64,000 nucleotides of DNA from positions 64,596,024 through 64,660,023 of the forward strand of contig NC_084736.1 of the NCBI RefSeq assembly GCF_033978785.1, written 5' to 3'. Every line of letters starts with the position of its first letter. Within the stretch, counting starts at the first letter, position 1. The notes under the pieces are model-generated. The model was not told the origin of the DNA and made no database searches. It worked only from the letters and a program-made list of their open reading frames with translations. The position numbers and the translations under genes are program-made. The stretch comes from Entelurus aequoreus. Its lineage: Eukaryota > Chordata > Actinopteri > Syngnathiformes > Syngnathidae. Below, in pieces: positions 23,170 through 36,610 of this stretch.

Positions 23170-25120
23170 GCTTCAATATAGAGGCAACTTGCTTTTCCAT
23201 TCTTCTACTGGTACTTTAAGCCTAGGTTAAGCCATATCTGAATGTTTGACAATCAGAAAACCCCTGGGGTTAAGTTTGGAGTGACACTGTATGTCAGGAT
23301 TATGATCAAGGCCAAGGGTAGAGTAAGAAAAAGAGATAAGGGACTGAGACGTGTGAAGAAAGTCTAACCAGAATTCTCTGAAACGTCTTCATTTCCTTCC
23401 TCCGGTGTGGAAGAAAGAAAGATTTACACTGGCACCTGTGCTGCACATTGTACACGGGACGAGCATCCACTTTAAATGCTGTGGGATTGTGGGGAGGCAG
23501 AAGGTGATTAATGGGGCGTGTGTAAACAAAGCCCTTCAAACAAAAGCGAGAGTGTAAAGAATAGAGATAAGGCTCGACTCCAGTCAAGTTGGGCATCATC
23601 CCTCTTCCGCTAACGACCTTTACTGTCGCCCAATGATGGCGAGGGCAACGAGGATGAAGGGGTGGCGTGGGGGCGGGGGGGCATTTAAAATAGAACGAAA
23701 AAGACTAAAAGAAAACCCTGACATGCACATTCATTCTTTAATGGAAAGAGATAATTGTGAGCGGAAGTGACCTGTCTTCATTCTTTGAATAAATAGAAAT
23801 GCATGACCTGTCTTCAATATGGACAATGCCATTACTGATTTAATTTGAATAGACCACTTGTTATTGTGTCTTGCCAAGGCTGGAGATGAATGCAAAAATG
23901 GTTGCAGATAAATCTAGCCTTCTTTATAGAAACACAATGTCATATGAAAAACGGGTCAGAAAGGTAGATAAAGACTACATGGTCAAACTTGGTTATGTGA
24001 TGCTAGATTTATACCAATAGAAATTAAATAAACATTCTAATACGTAATGCATGTCAAGTTCATTGTACTGTAAATTGAACACAATATAATAATCTTTAAA
24101 AACATATGCAGCACGGTAAAATTTGGTGCAAATCCAAATTGGGATCGTCTATTCTCATGAGTACCAGTAAAGTTTTTTCCTCCTAATCGTTCTGTTTTTT
24201 TTTGCAAATGAACACTGTAAAAATTCTGACATCACCACACTGCGAGGTGATAAGTAGCAGAGGTCCGCCAATGATTCTCTGTCAGCTTCCACAGTGTCGT
24301 GAAGAGAAATACGTGTTTAGTAAGCACAATAAATAAAATAGTCCCACTAAAATTAACAGCATCGGCTGAAAGCCTATTCACTTATACCCCCCCATGTAAT
24401 GGTCTCATACAGGTCTTCAGCTAATATATTTGACAAAAGCAGTCCAATTAAACAGATTGATCTCTTCCAATGATGTAAAGACAAGCTTGTTTGCTGCCGA
24501 TTTTATGAATTACAACCTGTCAACCTGTGGCAGAGCCTCGTGTTTATATAATGATCTAATAGAAGGAAATACGTCTATGTCCTCCCCAACAAATACTTGA
24601 GATAAGGCAAGTTAGCCTCCCACTTAGCGCTATCCAAACCCCTGTCTGTGGGCAGGCTGGGTCATAGCATAGTGCATCCCTCACTACATTGTGATGGAGC
24701 TAAATCATTGGAAAGACATGACGTCATACCTAATCCCCAGGATGTAGACTCCTTGCATGGAACGTGTCGAATATTAAGAGGAGGAATTCTGGGAGGGACT
24801 GAACTGAAGAGGTTGAACGATGCAGGATATTTGTTTTGTTGACTGAACACAGTCAGGCAGTCGCTGGGTTCTTCATCTACCAGTTCTCTTGTGCAGTCGT
24901 GTCAACTATGGCAGGTTCAGCAGCGGGTCAAGGAGAAAGGCAAGCAGCCATCTTATCATCTACGATCATAAAACACCTTCCTGAAGGAAATGGGACCAAG
25001 TGCTTGTGTGCATCCATGCATCTGTTAGGTCAGTGCTATGCTATGCTATGCAGGTGACTTACACCATTACATATACAGTTAATGCTAGGGCTTTATTAAC
25101 ATGTTAAGGCATATACATTC
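23170..25120. other. Stretch without a recognised feature
   Basis: Probably single-copy sequence. I see no repeat termini, no RNA gene and no exon I can support. GGGGTGGCGTGGGGGCGGGG at 23660 is a short G-rich run. Short open frames at 24648-25057 lack any family resemblance. Confidence 0.45.
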
Positions 25121-25599
25121 ATTATCATTAGAGATGTCCGATAATGGCTTTTTTGCTGATATCCGATATTCCGATATTGTCCAACTCTTATTTACTGATT
25201 CCGATATCAACCGATACCGATATATACAGTCGTGGAATTAACACATTATTATGCCTAATTTTGTTGTGATGCCCCGCTGGATGCATTAAACAAAGTAACA
25301 AGGTTTTCCAAAATAAGAGAACAACTTCAACTCAAGTTATGGAAAAAAGTGCCAACATGACACTGCCATATTTATTATTGAAGTCACAAAGTGCATTATT
25401 TTTTTTAACATGCCTCAAAACAGCAGCTTGGAATTTGGGACATGCTCTCCCTGAGATAATCCTGATACCCACTACAACTATGGGAAATACTATACTTTGA
25501 CTTTCACAAAGTGCATTATTTTTAAAATTTTTTTAAACAAGCCTCAAAACAACAGCTACAAAAACAATGAAGGCACACAGCTTCAGTCCAGAGTATACT

Positions 25600-26156
25600 G
25601 GAGTAATAAAGTAAACAATAACATAGTCCTCATTTAGTGCAAGACTTCCTGGCATACTGTATAACAGGGAATTATACACTGGGCTCACTTCCATATTCCG
25701 CTTGTATTCATCATGTATCTCCTTATGATTCTTGAAGAGGTGAAATGGTAAATGGTAAATGGTAAATGGGTCGTACTTGTATAGCGCCTTTCTACCTTTT
25801 TAAGGAACTCAAAGCGCTTTGACACGATTTTCCACATTCACCCATTCACAAACACACGCACACACATTCACACACTGATGGCGGGAGCTGCCATGCACGG
25901 CGCTAACCAGGCCCATCAGGAGCAAGGGTGAAGTGTCTTGCTCAAGGACACAACGGACGTGACTAGGATGGTAGAAGGTGGGGATTTAACCAGTAACCCT
26001 CAGATTGCTGGCAAGGCCATTCTCCCAACTTCGCCACGCCGTATTAAAGGAAGACGTCTTGGTTCCTCCTCGCATAACCAACTTTTTGCAGTCATTGCAA
26101 ATTGCCAGTTTTTTATCCGTCAGAGACACTTTAAAATAATCCCAAACCGTAGACAT
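25600..26156 (-). pseudogene. hAT transposase N-terminus with BED-type zinc finger, split by a SINE
   Basis: An ATG at 26156-26154 on the minus strand opens MSTVWDYFKVSLTDKKLAIC, then NDCKKLVMRGGTKTSSFNT, up to 26043. The SINE (25745-26042) interrupts, and the frame resumes as LFKNHKEIHDEYKRNMEVSP, YNSLLYSMPG and LNEDYVIVYF. The aromatic VWDYF, the CNDC pair and the HKEIH pair fit the Cys2-His2 plan of BED fingers, which bind transposon DNA. The catalytic RNase H-like domain and dimerisation domain are not in this copy. Confidence 0.82.
25745..26042 (-). mobile_element. tRNA-derived SINE (AAATGGT-tailed) inside transposase exon
   Basis: On the minus strand the order is head GGCGAAGTTGGGAGAATGGC, CTTGAGCAAGACACTTCACC, TGTGTGAATGTGTGTGCGTG, CAAAGCGCTTTGAGTTCC, AGAAAGGCGCTATACAAG and tail (TTTACCA)n at 25745-25768. 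This is the common fish SINE body with an AGCGCTTTGAG 3' part. It separates two halves of one BED-finger coding exon, which fixes both boundaries closely. Confidence 0.85.
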
Positions 26157-26311
26157 GGTGTCGTTAGTCAGTCACCGAGCGAGCTCGCTTGTTAGCCATG
26201 GCTACAGCACCGGCAACAACACACTCTTGTTGTTGTTATGCCGCGCTCGCGGCGGTTTGATGAGGTCATCAAGCGTCGCCAGTAAACCTTTCATGCATTT
26301 CTAAGATTTCT

Positions 26312-26438
26312 CATTGTATCCCATAGGGTTGAGTTTTTCCTTGCCCTGATCTGAGCCGAGGATGTCGTTGTGGCTTGTGCAGCCCTTTGAGACACTGGTG
26401 ATTTAGGGCTATATAAATTAACTTTGATTGATTGATTG
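26312..26438 (+). mobile_element. L2-like LINE 3' terminal fragment
   Basis: The plus strand shows GGGTTGAGTTTTTCCTTGCC, GGATGTCGTTGTGGCTTGTG, GCCCTTTGAGACACTGGTGA and TTTAGGGCTATATAAATTAA, then (GATT)n. This is the opposite strand of the 2232-2400 region. About 125 bp of 3' UTR only. Confidence 0.88.
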
Positions 26439-26510
26439 AACAAAACCCATGACTGACATAAGTATTACGCATACTCCGCAAAGCACATCCATGTTAAACT
26501 ATTACATTAA

Positions 26511-28193
26511 AGGCCTACTGAAATGATTTTTTTTTATTTAAACGGGGATAGCAGATCTATTCTATGTGTCATACTTGATCATTTCGCGATATTGCCATAT
26601 TTTTGCTGAAAGGATTTAGTATAGAACAACGACGATAAAGATTGCAACTTTTGGTATCTGATAAAAAAAAGGCTTGCCCCTACCGGAAGTAGCGTGACGT
26701 AGTCAGTTGAACATATACGCAAAGTTCCCTATTGTTTACAATGATGGCCGCATGAAGTGAGAGAGATTCGGACCGAGAAAGCGACAATTTCCCCATTAAT
26801 TTGAGCGAGGATGAAAGATTTGTGGATGAGTAAAGTGCAAGTGAAGGACTAGTGGGGAGTGGAAGCGATTCAGATAGGGAAGATGCTGTGAGAGCCGGGG
26901 GTGACCTGATATTCAGCTGGGAATGACTACAACAGTAAATAAACACAAGACATATATATACTCTATTAGCCACAACACAACCAGGCTTATATTTAATATG
27001 CCACAAATTAATCCTGCATAAAAACACCTGCGTGTTTGTTACGCTAGCTCCTAGCTCCTCTGCTAGCTCCTAGCTCCATAGAACACGCCAATGCAATTCA
27101 AACACCTGATCAACACACACAATCACTCAGCCCAAAAGACCGTTCACCTAACCCAAGGTTCATAAAGCTTATATATTTTTAAAAAGTTACCTACGTGACG
27201 CGCACATACGGTCAAGCTATCAAATGTTTAGCAGCCAAGGCTGCATACTCACGGTACCTGGTATTCAGCTGGGAATGACTACAACAGTAAATAAACACAA
27301 GACATATATATACTCTATTAGCCACAACACAACCAGGCTTATATTTAATATGCCACAAATTAATCCTGCATAAAAACACCTGCGTGTTTGTTATGCTAGC
27401 TCCTAGCTCCTATGCTAGCTCCTAGCTCCATAGAACACGCCAATACAATTCAAACACCTGATCAACACACACAATCACTCAGCCCAAAAGACCGTTCACC
27501 TAACCCAAGGTTCATAAAGCTTATATATTTTAAAAAAGTTACGTACATACGCAAAAAAAAGTTGCGCACATACGGTCAAGCGATCAAATGTTTAGAAGCC
27601 AAAGCTGCATACTCACAGTAGCACGTCTGCGTCTTTGTCATCCAAATCAAAGTAATCCTGGTAAGAGTCTGTGTTGTCCCAGTTCTCTACAGGCGTCTGT
27701 GTATCGGAGTCAAAAGTCCTCCTGGTTAGAGTCTCTGTTATCCGAGTTCTTCTATCTTGACTGCATCTTTCGGGAATGTAAACAAAGAAGTGCCGGCTGT
27801 GTACTGTTGTTGCTGACTACGTTCGAAAAATACGTCCATTGCGCACCGACAACTTTCTTCTTTGCTTGCTCAGCTTCCTTCTCCATAATGCAATGAACAT
27901 GATTGCAACAGATTCACGAACACAGATGTCCAGAATACTGTGGAATTATGAAATGAAAACAGAGCTTTTTCGTATTGGCTTCAATGTGGAAGGCATACCC
28001 GTGTTCGCCGGGCTACGTCACGCGCATACGTCATCCTCAGAGGCGTTTCGAACCGGAAGTTTAGCGGCAAATTTAAAATGTCACTTTATAAGTTAACCCG
28101 GCCTCATTGGCATGTGTTATAATGTTAAGATTTCATCATTGATATATAAACTATCAGACTGCGTGGTCGGTAGTAGTGGGTTTCAGTAGGCCT
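26511..28193 (+). mobile_element. Kolobok-like TTAA element, copy K2 (core type I, internally duplicated)
   Basis: TTAA (26507-26510), then AGGCCTACTGAAATGA; the right end TTTCAGTAGGCCT is followed by TTAA (28194-28197). The acidic reading frame near 26760-26830 is broken by TAA. The core is type I (GATATTCAGCTGGGAATGAC). A 352-bp segment is present twice in tandem (starts 26911 and 27263), which explains the greater length. Confidence 0.88.
26911..27614 (+). repeat. 352-bp tandem duplication within K2
   Basis: ATTCAGCTGGGAATGACTAC starts at 26911 and again at 27263. Both units run through CACAACACAACCAGGCTTAT, TAGCTCCTAGCTCC repeats and CGGTCAAGC(G/T)ATCAAATGTTT. The units differ by scattered substitutions, so the duplication is not brand new. 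Confidence 0.85.
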
Positions 28194-28479
28194 TTAATAA
28201 CACAAAAGGAGTAACAGGCTCGTTTAGACAAAAATACATGTTCTTCTTTCTTGAGTATCTTTGTTCATGCAAAATTAAACAAGATTCAAATACAATATAT
28301 ATTAATATACACATCATTTATGCTATTTAATTGTAATTAATCGAAATTGAAATCGGATTAAAAATCATTTAATAGGACTACTAAATTGTGAAGTGACCCA
28401 AATCGCTTTAAATAGTGAAAACCCCCGGTCTACATCTTTAAGTTACGTCAATTTTGGCATTAAATAAGATAGTGAACCT

Positions 28480-29400
28480 CCTAGACAACTTCTCGTTTGG
28501 TAGAAAGTAAGCAAACAAAGGCTCCTAATTGGCTGCTGACGTATGCAGGAACTTATTGTGTAATTTCTGATTGTACTATTTCGTCAAAATTATGAGGGAC
28601 AAGCGGTAGAAAATTTATGAATTATTAATGCACTTGTTCATTTGCTGTTAATATCTGCTTACTTTATGTTTCAACATGTTCTATCTACACTTCTGTTAAA
28701 ATGTAATAATCACTTATTGTTCTGTTGTTTGATACTTTACATTAGTTTTGGATGATACCACACATTTGGGTGATACTAAAACTTTGGGTATCGATCCAAT
28801 ACCAAGTAGTTACAGGATCATACATTGGTCATACGCAAAGTCCTCATGTGTCCAGGGACATATTTTCCGAGTTTATAAACAATAAACTTGTTAATTTTGT
28901 CATAATAAAACATATCGATGTAATCATTGTAGTATCGACTGGATACGGCTCTTAAGTTAAAGTTAAAGTACCAATGATTGTCAAACACACACTAGGTATG
29001 GCAAAATTATTCTCTGCATTTGACCCATCACCCTTGATCACCCCCTGGGAGGTGAGGGGAGCAGTGGGCAGCAGCGGTGGCCGCGCCCGGGAATAATTTT
29101 TGGTGATTTAACTCCCAATTCCAACCCTTGATGCTGAGTGCCAAGAAGGGAGGTAATGGGTGCCATTTTTATATTCTTTAGTATGACTCGGCCGGGGTTT
29201 GAACTCACAACCTACCGACTTGGTATCTTTAAAATCGATATTTGTGTAGATCCACCCATTTGTTTACATTCAGTAGCGCTGGCTAGCTAGCTTCACTACG
29301 ATGTGTGGTGAAGCACGTTATTAACTATTAGCTAGCTTCTAGTGATGTTTTAAAGCATTGCTTGCAGAGCAGCACTTCAATGAAACCAAAATACTGCTTG
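28480..29400 (+). mobile_element. Partial hAT of the GGTACCGGTACC family, interrupted by a SINE
   Basis: Collinear with the inner part of 61425-62596: shared stretches include CTCCTAATTGGCTGCTGACG, ATGTTCTATCTACACTTCTG, ATACCAAGTAGTTACAGGAT and CCTCATGTGTCCAGGGACAT. Neither terminus is preserved. A SINE (28955-29220) sits between GGATACGGCT and ACTTGGTATC, which are near-adjacent in the full copy. Confidence 0.75.
28955..29220 (-). mobile_element. tRNA-derived SINE
   Basis: The head is at the right on the minus strand, with a B-box-like GAGTTCAAACC (plus GGGTTTGAACTCACAACC at 29196). The body includes CCAATTCCAACCCTTGATGC and ATTTGACCCATCACCCTTGA, and the left end is (TTAAAG)n-like AAGTTAAAGTTAAAGT. 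It lies within an older hAT copy. The direction of transcription is inferred from the B box. Confidence 0.8.
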
Positions 29401-29477
29401 CAAATGGTCCGTGCATTGATGTTGAGTCGTGACATGCGCCTCGGCCCGCCATCAAGTGCACAAAAAGAAAAGTACTT

Positions 29478-29916
29478 TGTGGGGAGGCGTGGCCGGCAGA
29501 CCGACAGCGAAGCGGGGCACGCCGGGGCCGACCCCGAGATGGCGGCGAGGAGGCATGGCCGCCGGGCCTGCGGCGAGGCGGGCGCGCCGGGATCGTTGCC
29601 ATAATAAACATCAGGTGCGTGGATCGCCCAGCTTTGCACAATTGTGTAATCTCCTACCAGTGTGTAAAAGGGTGGCAGCCGAGAACGACGAGGCAGAAGG
29701 AGCACATGCAGCACGAAATCAACAGAGAGCGAGGGATAGACGACGACGCGGGAGGCTGAAAAGCGACCGGAAGAGCGAGCAGTGGAAGATGAAGGAGCTG
29801 AAAAGTGACCCGGCCAGAGACTGAGTACTATTGAAAAATAAACAAAGTCACAAACTGCTTGCAGTCATGTCAGTCCTTGGTGGTCCATGGAACCCCGGCA
29901 GGGAGAGACTGTCACA
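29478..29916 (+). mobile_element. Solo LTR with perfect 5-bp TSD (TACTT)
   Basis: Starts TGTGGGGAGGCGTGGCCGG and ends GGGAGAGACTGTCACA. TACTT flanks both sides (29473-29477, 29917-29921). TG...CA ends and a 5-bp TSD are classic LTR retrotransposon marks. GAAAAATAAACAAAGTC near 29834 holds an AATAAA signal. The relative at 38822-39341 (minus) keeps an adjacent primer-binding-site-like sequence. No internal genes remain here, so it is a recombination product. Confidence 0.9.
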
Positions 29917-30110
29917 TACTTGTATTTTTTAATGGCAATATAGTACCTTTTTTAATTAATTAGTACAGCGGTACTTTATTAGTATACCATACATTTTTAG
30001 TATGCACAAAAGAGTTGTTACAGATGTTGAGTAAATTTAGGCTAAGCCGGATAACCCCTTAAACGAATAATTATTTAGCCTAAGCCCCGTTTCAGCCACA
30101 CTAAATCAGC

Positions 30111-30504
30111 GTTTAAGGTCCCCCTCCTCGGACAATTTTTTACACGGGTAAGTGCGCCGTCTATTTCTTGAATCTCCGGCGTTTAGCTTTGCATGGACTC
30201 ATTGATCGTTTACAAACTGAGTTCGGAGAGGAAGTGACGCCAGAAAGACGGCGCCCCACACAGGAAGTGACGTCAGAAAGATGGAGGCGAGTCATCCAGA
30301 CATGCCCGTTTAAGGTCCCCCTCCTCGGACAATTTTTTACATGGGTAAGTGCGCCGTCTATTTCTTGAATCTCCGGCGTTTAGCTTTGCATGGACTCATT
30401 GATCGTTTACAAACTGAGTTCGGAGAGGAAGTGACGCCAGAAAGACCGCGCCCCACACAGGAAGTGACGTCAGAAAGATGGAGGCGAGTCATCCAGACAT
30501 GCCC
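30111..30504 (+). repeat. 197-bp tandem duplication inside Harbinger copy C
   Basis: GTTTAAGGTCCCCCTCCTCG starts at 30111 and at 30308; both units end in CATCCAGACATGCCC. The units are nearly identical (for example ACACGGGTAAG against ACATGGGTAAG), so the duplication is recent compared with the element's own decay. Confidence 0.92.
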
Positions 30505-30507
30505 GTG

Positions 30508-30836
30508 TGGAAATCACACATGACTACCTTAAGAGAAGGAAACGGGCGATTGCAGCTATTTTGGATACAACACATCTCAGACGGCAACATAGACTGTTAA
30601 GCGAGGGTTTTGGATAAGGCCTGGTGGGATATGTTTGTCACCGAGTGTGTTGTGTCAGCTGAACGGCAAGAGAACTGTCGAATGTCCAGGTCAGCTGTGA
30701 TTCTATTTAGTGAAAAACTGTGTCCATTTGTCAAAGGGGAGACAACGACAGACTACGAAAAACAGCGAATACATTTGGACTGGCAAAGCGGACTACTACT
30801 AGTTATTGTCCGCGATGTATGTCGAGAGATTACTTA
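30508..30836 (+). pseudogene. HARBI1-like transposase N-terminal fragment
   Basis: Reading frames in order: YLKRRKRAIAAI-type residues near 30520-30560 and LRRQHRLLSEGF near 30575-30610. From about 30620 the frame is WWDMFVTECVVSAERQENC, then RMSRSAVILFSEKLCPFVKG, then frame loss after 30740. The segment ends before the DDE domain. The match is to the conserved start of fish Harbinger nucleases, recalled from the family. Confidence 0.8.
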
Positions 30837-31304
30837 ACGTCTAGTTCTGTACTCCATAACTATTGTGCGGCCATGAAGTGGTTGCGGCCGTCAAGTAGGA
30901 CCGCCTACAAGCACAGTGTCCTGACCAGTTGTAAAATGTTCTTTATCACATTGTTTACTTTCACACGTCTATTAAAGATATGATTAATGTATGATGGCTC
31001 AGGTGTGATTCACTACAATAGTCTAACAGCTGCTGATGGTGAGGTAAGCAAGGTTTACTGGTAAAAGAAAGGGAGCAATAGTCTACATTGAAACACAGGG
31101 TAAGGATACACTTCCAGGTCAGAGGTGACTATGATGGCGCATTTTTTCCGGGCGTGCGCACTAATTCGCATTGCGCTGGCTGACGGAGGGGAGAAGGGGG
31201 TCTTAAGCGACCATTGTGTGTGTGTGGACACGGATAAGGTTAGGTGGGATTTACCCTGGATAACCTTAGTGTAGAAAGGGCCTCAAACATCACGTAGATA
31301 ACAT

Positions 31305-32145
31305 CAATCAATCAATCAATGTTTATTTATATAGCCCTAAATCACAAGTGTCTCAAAGGGCTGTACAAGCCACAACGACATCCTCGGTACAGAGCCCACA
31401 TACGGGCAAGGAAAAACTCACCCCAGTGGGACGTCGGTGAATGACTATGAGAAACCTTGGAGAGGACCGCATATGTGGGTAACCCCCCCCCCTCTAGGGG
31501 AGACCGAAAGCAACGGATGTCGAGTGGGTCTGACATAACATTGTGAAAGTCCAGTCCACAGTGGATCCAACACATCAGCGGGAGTCCAGTCCACAGCGGG
31601 GCCAACAGGAAACCATCCCGAGCGGAGACGGGTCAGCAGCGCAGAGATGTCCCCAACCGATGCACAGGCTAGTGGTCCACCCGGGGTCCCGGCTCTGGAC
31701 AGCCAGCACTTCATCCATGGCCACCGGACCTATGCAACTCCCCCTCGCAAGGGACAGGGGAGAAGAGGAGAGAAGAAAAGAAACGGCAGATCAACTGGTC
31801 TAAAAAGGGGGGTCTATTTAAAGGCTAGATTATACAAATGAGTTTTAAGATGGGACTTAAATGCTTCTACTGAGGTAGCATCTCTAACTGTTACCGGGAG
31901 GGCATTCCAGAGTACTGGAGCCCGAATAGAAAACGCTCTATAGCCCGCAGACTTTTTTTTGGCTCTGGGAATCACTAATAAGCCGGAGTTCTTTGAACGC
32001 AGATTTCTTGTCGGGACATATTGTACAATACAATCGGCGAGATAGGCTGGAGCTAAACCGTGTAGTATTTTATACGTATGTAGTAAAACCTTAAAGTCGC
32101 ATCTTAAGTGCACAGGAAGCCAGTGCAAGTGAGCCAGTATAGGCG
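31305..32145 (-). mobile_element. 5'-truncated L2-like LINE with TSD TAACAT
   Basis: Very close to 2232-3379 over its length, ending at the (CAAT)n tail (31305-31322) with TTTATTTATATAGCCCTAAA. TAACAT flanks both sides (31299-31304, 32146-32151). It is truncated inside the C-terminal coding part, about 230 bp shorter than the copy at 2232. Confidence 0.92.
31814..32145 (-). pseudogene. LINE ORF2 C-terminal fragment
   Basis: The minus-strand frame contains HWLPVHLRCDFKVLLHTYKI, LHGLAPAYLADCIVQYVPT, RAKKKSAGYRAFSI, LWNALPVTVRD and FKSHLKTHLYNLAFK, then a stop. It is intact as far as it goes, but truncated before any catalytic motif. Frame positions before the LINE boundary are flanking DNA, not protein. 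Confidence 0.88.
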
Positions 32146-32151
32146 TAACAT

Positions 32152-32794
32152 GGGATAAAGGCACACAATCAAAGTGGAGCTTTTACACATGCAGTGTAAA
32201 TATAGCTTCAGATTGTCAGTGAGCACCATCTGAGAAAATACACCAGCTCTGGACTCACCCGGTCCTCCGTATCCTAGTAACTCCCCTCATGCCAATGGCC
32301 GAATATTACCCTTCTGTATGGGCCTCCCCGGTGGTTATAGTGAGGTGACGTTCATGTGCGATGTCTATTTGAGAGCGTCCCAACCACGCTGTTCTTTCTG
32401 CTCTTTTGCCCCCCCACCCTCCGCTGGTGCTGCGGGGATGTTACGTGCAGCAGAGGCCTTGCTGTCCAAAAGCATTCGTCTTTATTCTCACCCCAAAGGC
32501 GGTGGCTCTTTTAAACCAGGGAGAACTTGAAAGTGCGACTGATCAGTAGACGTGCTCCAGCAAGAGGAAATTCTGAGGATGTTGGAGGTGAGCTGGGGAT
32601 GAGAGGGAAAGAACAAAGACGGAAAGAGGAAGTAGAAACATTCATAGATGTAAGTGAAATGTTTTGACAGGTAAAACAGAAAGTATGGTTTAATAATAAA
32701 CTTCGTCAAGCTCCTATTTTTATTTATTTTTTCAAATTTTGCTGACGGTGCAAAGAAAAGAGGCGGACGGACAGTAGCAGTGTGCACCGACATT
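32152..32794. other. Stretch without a recognised feature
   Basis: Mixed composition, likely single copy. No supported gene or repeat. Confidence 0.45.
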
Positions 32795-32798
32795 TTAA

Positions 32799-34098
32799 AG
32801 GCCTACTGAAATGACATTTTTTTATTTAAACGGGGATAGCAGATCCATTCTATGTGTCATACTTGATCATTTCGCGATATCGCCATATTTTTGCTGAAAG
32901 GATTTAGTAGAGAACATCGACGATAAAGTTTTGGTCGCTGATAAAAAAGCCTTGCCTGTACCGGAAGTAGCGTGACGTCACAGGTTGAAAGGCTCCTCAC
33001 ATTTCCCCATTGTTTACACCGGCGGCGAGAGCGATTCGGACAGAGAAAGCGACGATTACCCCATTAATTTGAGCGAGGATGAAAGATTCGTGGATGAGGA
33101 ACGTGAGAGTGAAGGACTAGAGTGCAGTGCAGGACGTATCTTTGTTCGCTCTGACCGTAACTTAGGTACAAGGTTTCATTGGATTCCACACTTTCTCCTT
33201 TTTCTATTGTGGATCACGGATTTGTATTTTAAACCACCTCGGATACTATATCCTCTTGAAAATGAGAGTCGAGAACGCGAAATGGACATTCACAGTGACT
33301 TTTATCCCCACGAAAATACATCGGCGAAGCACTTTAGCTACGGAGCTAACGTGATAGCATCGGGCTTAACTGCAGATAGAAACAAAATAAATAAACCCCT
33401 GACTGGAAGGATAGACAGAAAATCAACAATACTATTAAACCATGGACCTGTAACTACACGGTTAATGCTTTCCAGCCTGGCGAAGCTTAACAATGCTGTT
33501 GCTAACAACGCCATTGAAGCTAACTTAGCTACGGGACCTCACAGAGCTATGCTAAAAACTGTAGCTATCCACCTACGCCAGCCAGCCCTCATCTGCTCAT
33601 CAACACCCGTGCTCACCTGCGTTCCAGCGATCGACGGAGCGACGAAAGACTTCACCCGATCATCGATGCGGTCGGCGGCTAGCGTCGGATAGCGCGTCTG
33701 CTATCCAAATCAAAGTCCTCCTGGTTGTGTTGCTGCAGCCAGCCGCTAATACACCGATCCCACCTACAGCTTTCTTCTTTGCAGTCTTCATTGTTCATTG
33801 AACAAATTGCAAAAGATTCACCAACACAGATGTCCAGAATACTGTGGAATTTTGCGATGAAAACAGAGCTTTTTGTATTGGATACAATGGTGTCCGAATA
33901 CTTCCGTTTCAACCATTGACGTCACGCGCATACGTCATCATACATAAACGTTTTCAACCGGAAGTTTCGCGGGAAATTTAAAATTGCACTTTATAAGTTA
34001 ACCCGGCCGTATTGGCATGTGTTGCAATGTTAAGATTTCATCATTGATATATAAACTATCAGACTGCGTGGTCGGTAGTAGTGGGTTTCAGTAGGCCT
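32799..34098 (+). mobile_element. Kolobok-like TTAA element, copy K3 (core type II, full length)
   Basis: TTAA (32795-32798), AGGCCTACTGAAATGAC at the left, TTTCAGTAGGCCT at the right, TTAA (34099-34102). It is 1300 bp. The core contains CTGACCGTAACTTAGGTACA and GCTAACGTGATAGCATCGGG, the type II version shared with 40252, 52526 and 56697. The right 400 bp (CAAAGTCCTCCTGGTTGTGT onward) is common to both types. Confidence 0.92.
33010..33692 (+). pseudogene. Long reading frame of Kolobok-like type II core
   Basis: About 227 codons open in this copy: acidic start (SDSDRESDDYPINLSEDERF), then DLYFKPPRILYPLENES, NVIASGLTADRNKINK, STILLNHGPVTTRLMLSS and NNAVANNAIEANLATG. No ATG lies at its beginning; the first residues may be the inside of an exon. 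Copies at 40381-41078 (minus) and 56894-57590 have the same frame broken by a small indel, and 52643-53263 is open. I do not recognise a domain and it may not be translated. Confidence 0.35.
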
Positions 34099-34102
34099 TT
34101 AA

Positions 34103-36362
<2,260 letters not shown>

Positions 36363-36610
36363 TGCCTGATCTAGTAACGGTTTGAGTGTACTAAAACGTG
36401 CAAACTTGATAGCACACGCAAAGCTGATCTACTAAGCTTGTGCACAGAGGATTGTGTCTTTTCAGTGAGCAGAATAAGGACTGCAATCTATTTAGTGTGT
36501 TTGTCTTTATGAATATGCAGAGTATATGCTGATCATCAGAACGCCCAAAACACTGGGAGGAGAACATGCAAATATAATTATTTAGCACATGCAGTGTGAT
36601 TTATCAAGAC

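Larger units (their letters stand above)
25129..26300 (-). mobile_element. hAT element (TAGAGATGTCCGATA family), partial, with transposase remnant
   Basis: The terminus TAGAGATGTCCGATAATGGC starts at 25129, preceded by ATTATCAT. The sequence to about 25612 is the inverted equivalent of the right part of 36611-37902 and 44849-45701. From there it continues into transposase coding sequence absent from those two copies, so it is a less deleted relative. The opposite terminus is not found before 26300; a LINE fragment follows. Confidence 0.8.
30040..31282 (+). mobile_element. PIF/Harbinger element, copy C
   Basis: The left end GGCTAAGCCGGATAACCCCT (about 11 bp shorter than copy A's terminus) is preceded by TTA; the right end AACCTTAGTGTAGAAAGGGCC is followed by TCA (a decayed TTA). 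It contains a 197-bp tandem duplication and a HARBI1-like fragment. The deleted middle makes it non-autonomous. Confidence 0.87.

Noticed and set aside
32985..33036. Start codon for the type II frame of K3
   Set aside because: The first possible start is TTG, not ATG, and no exon start signal is seen; I do not claim a translated product.
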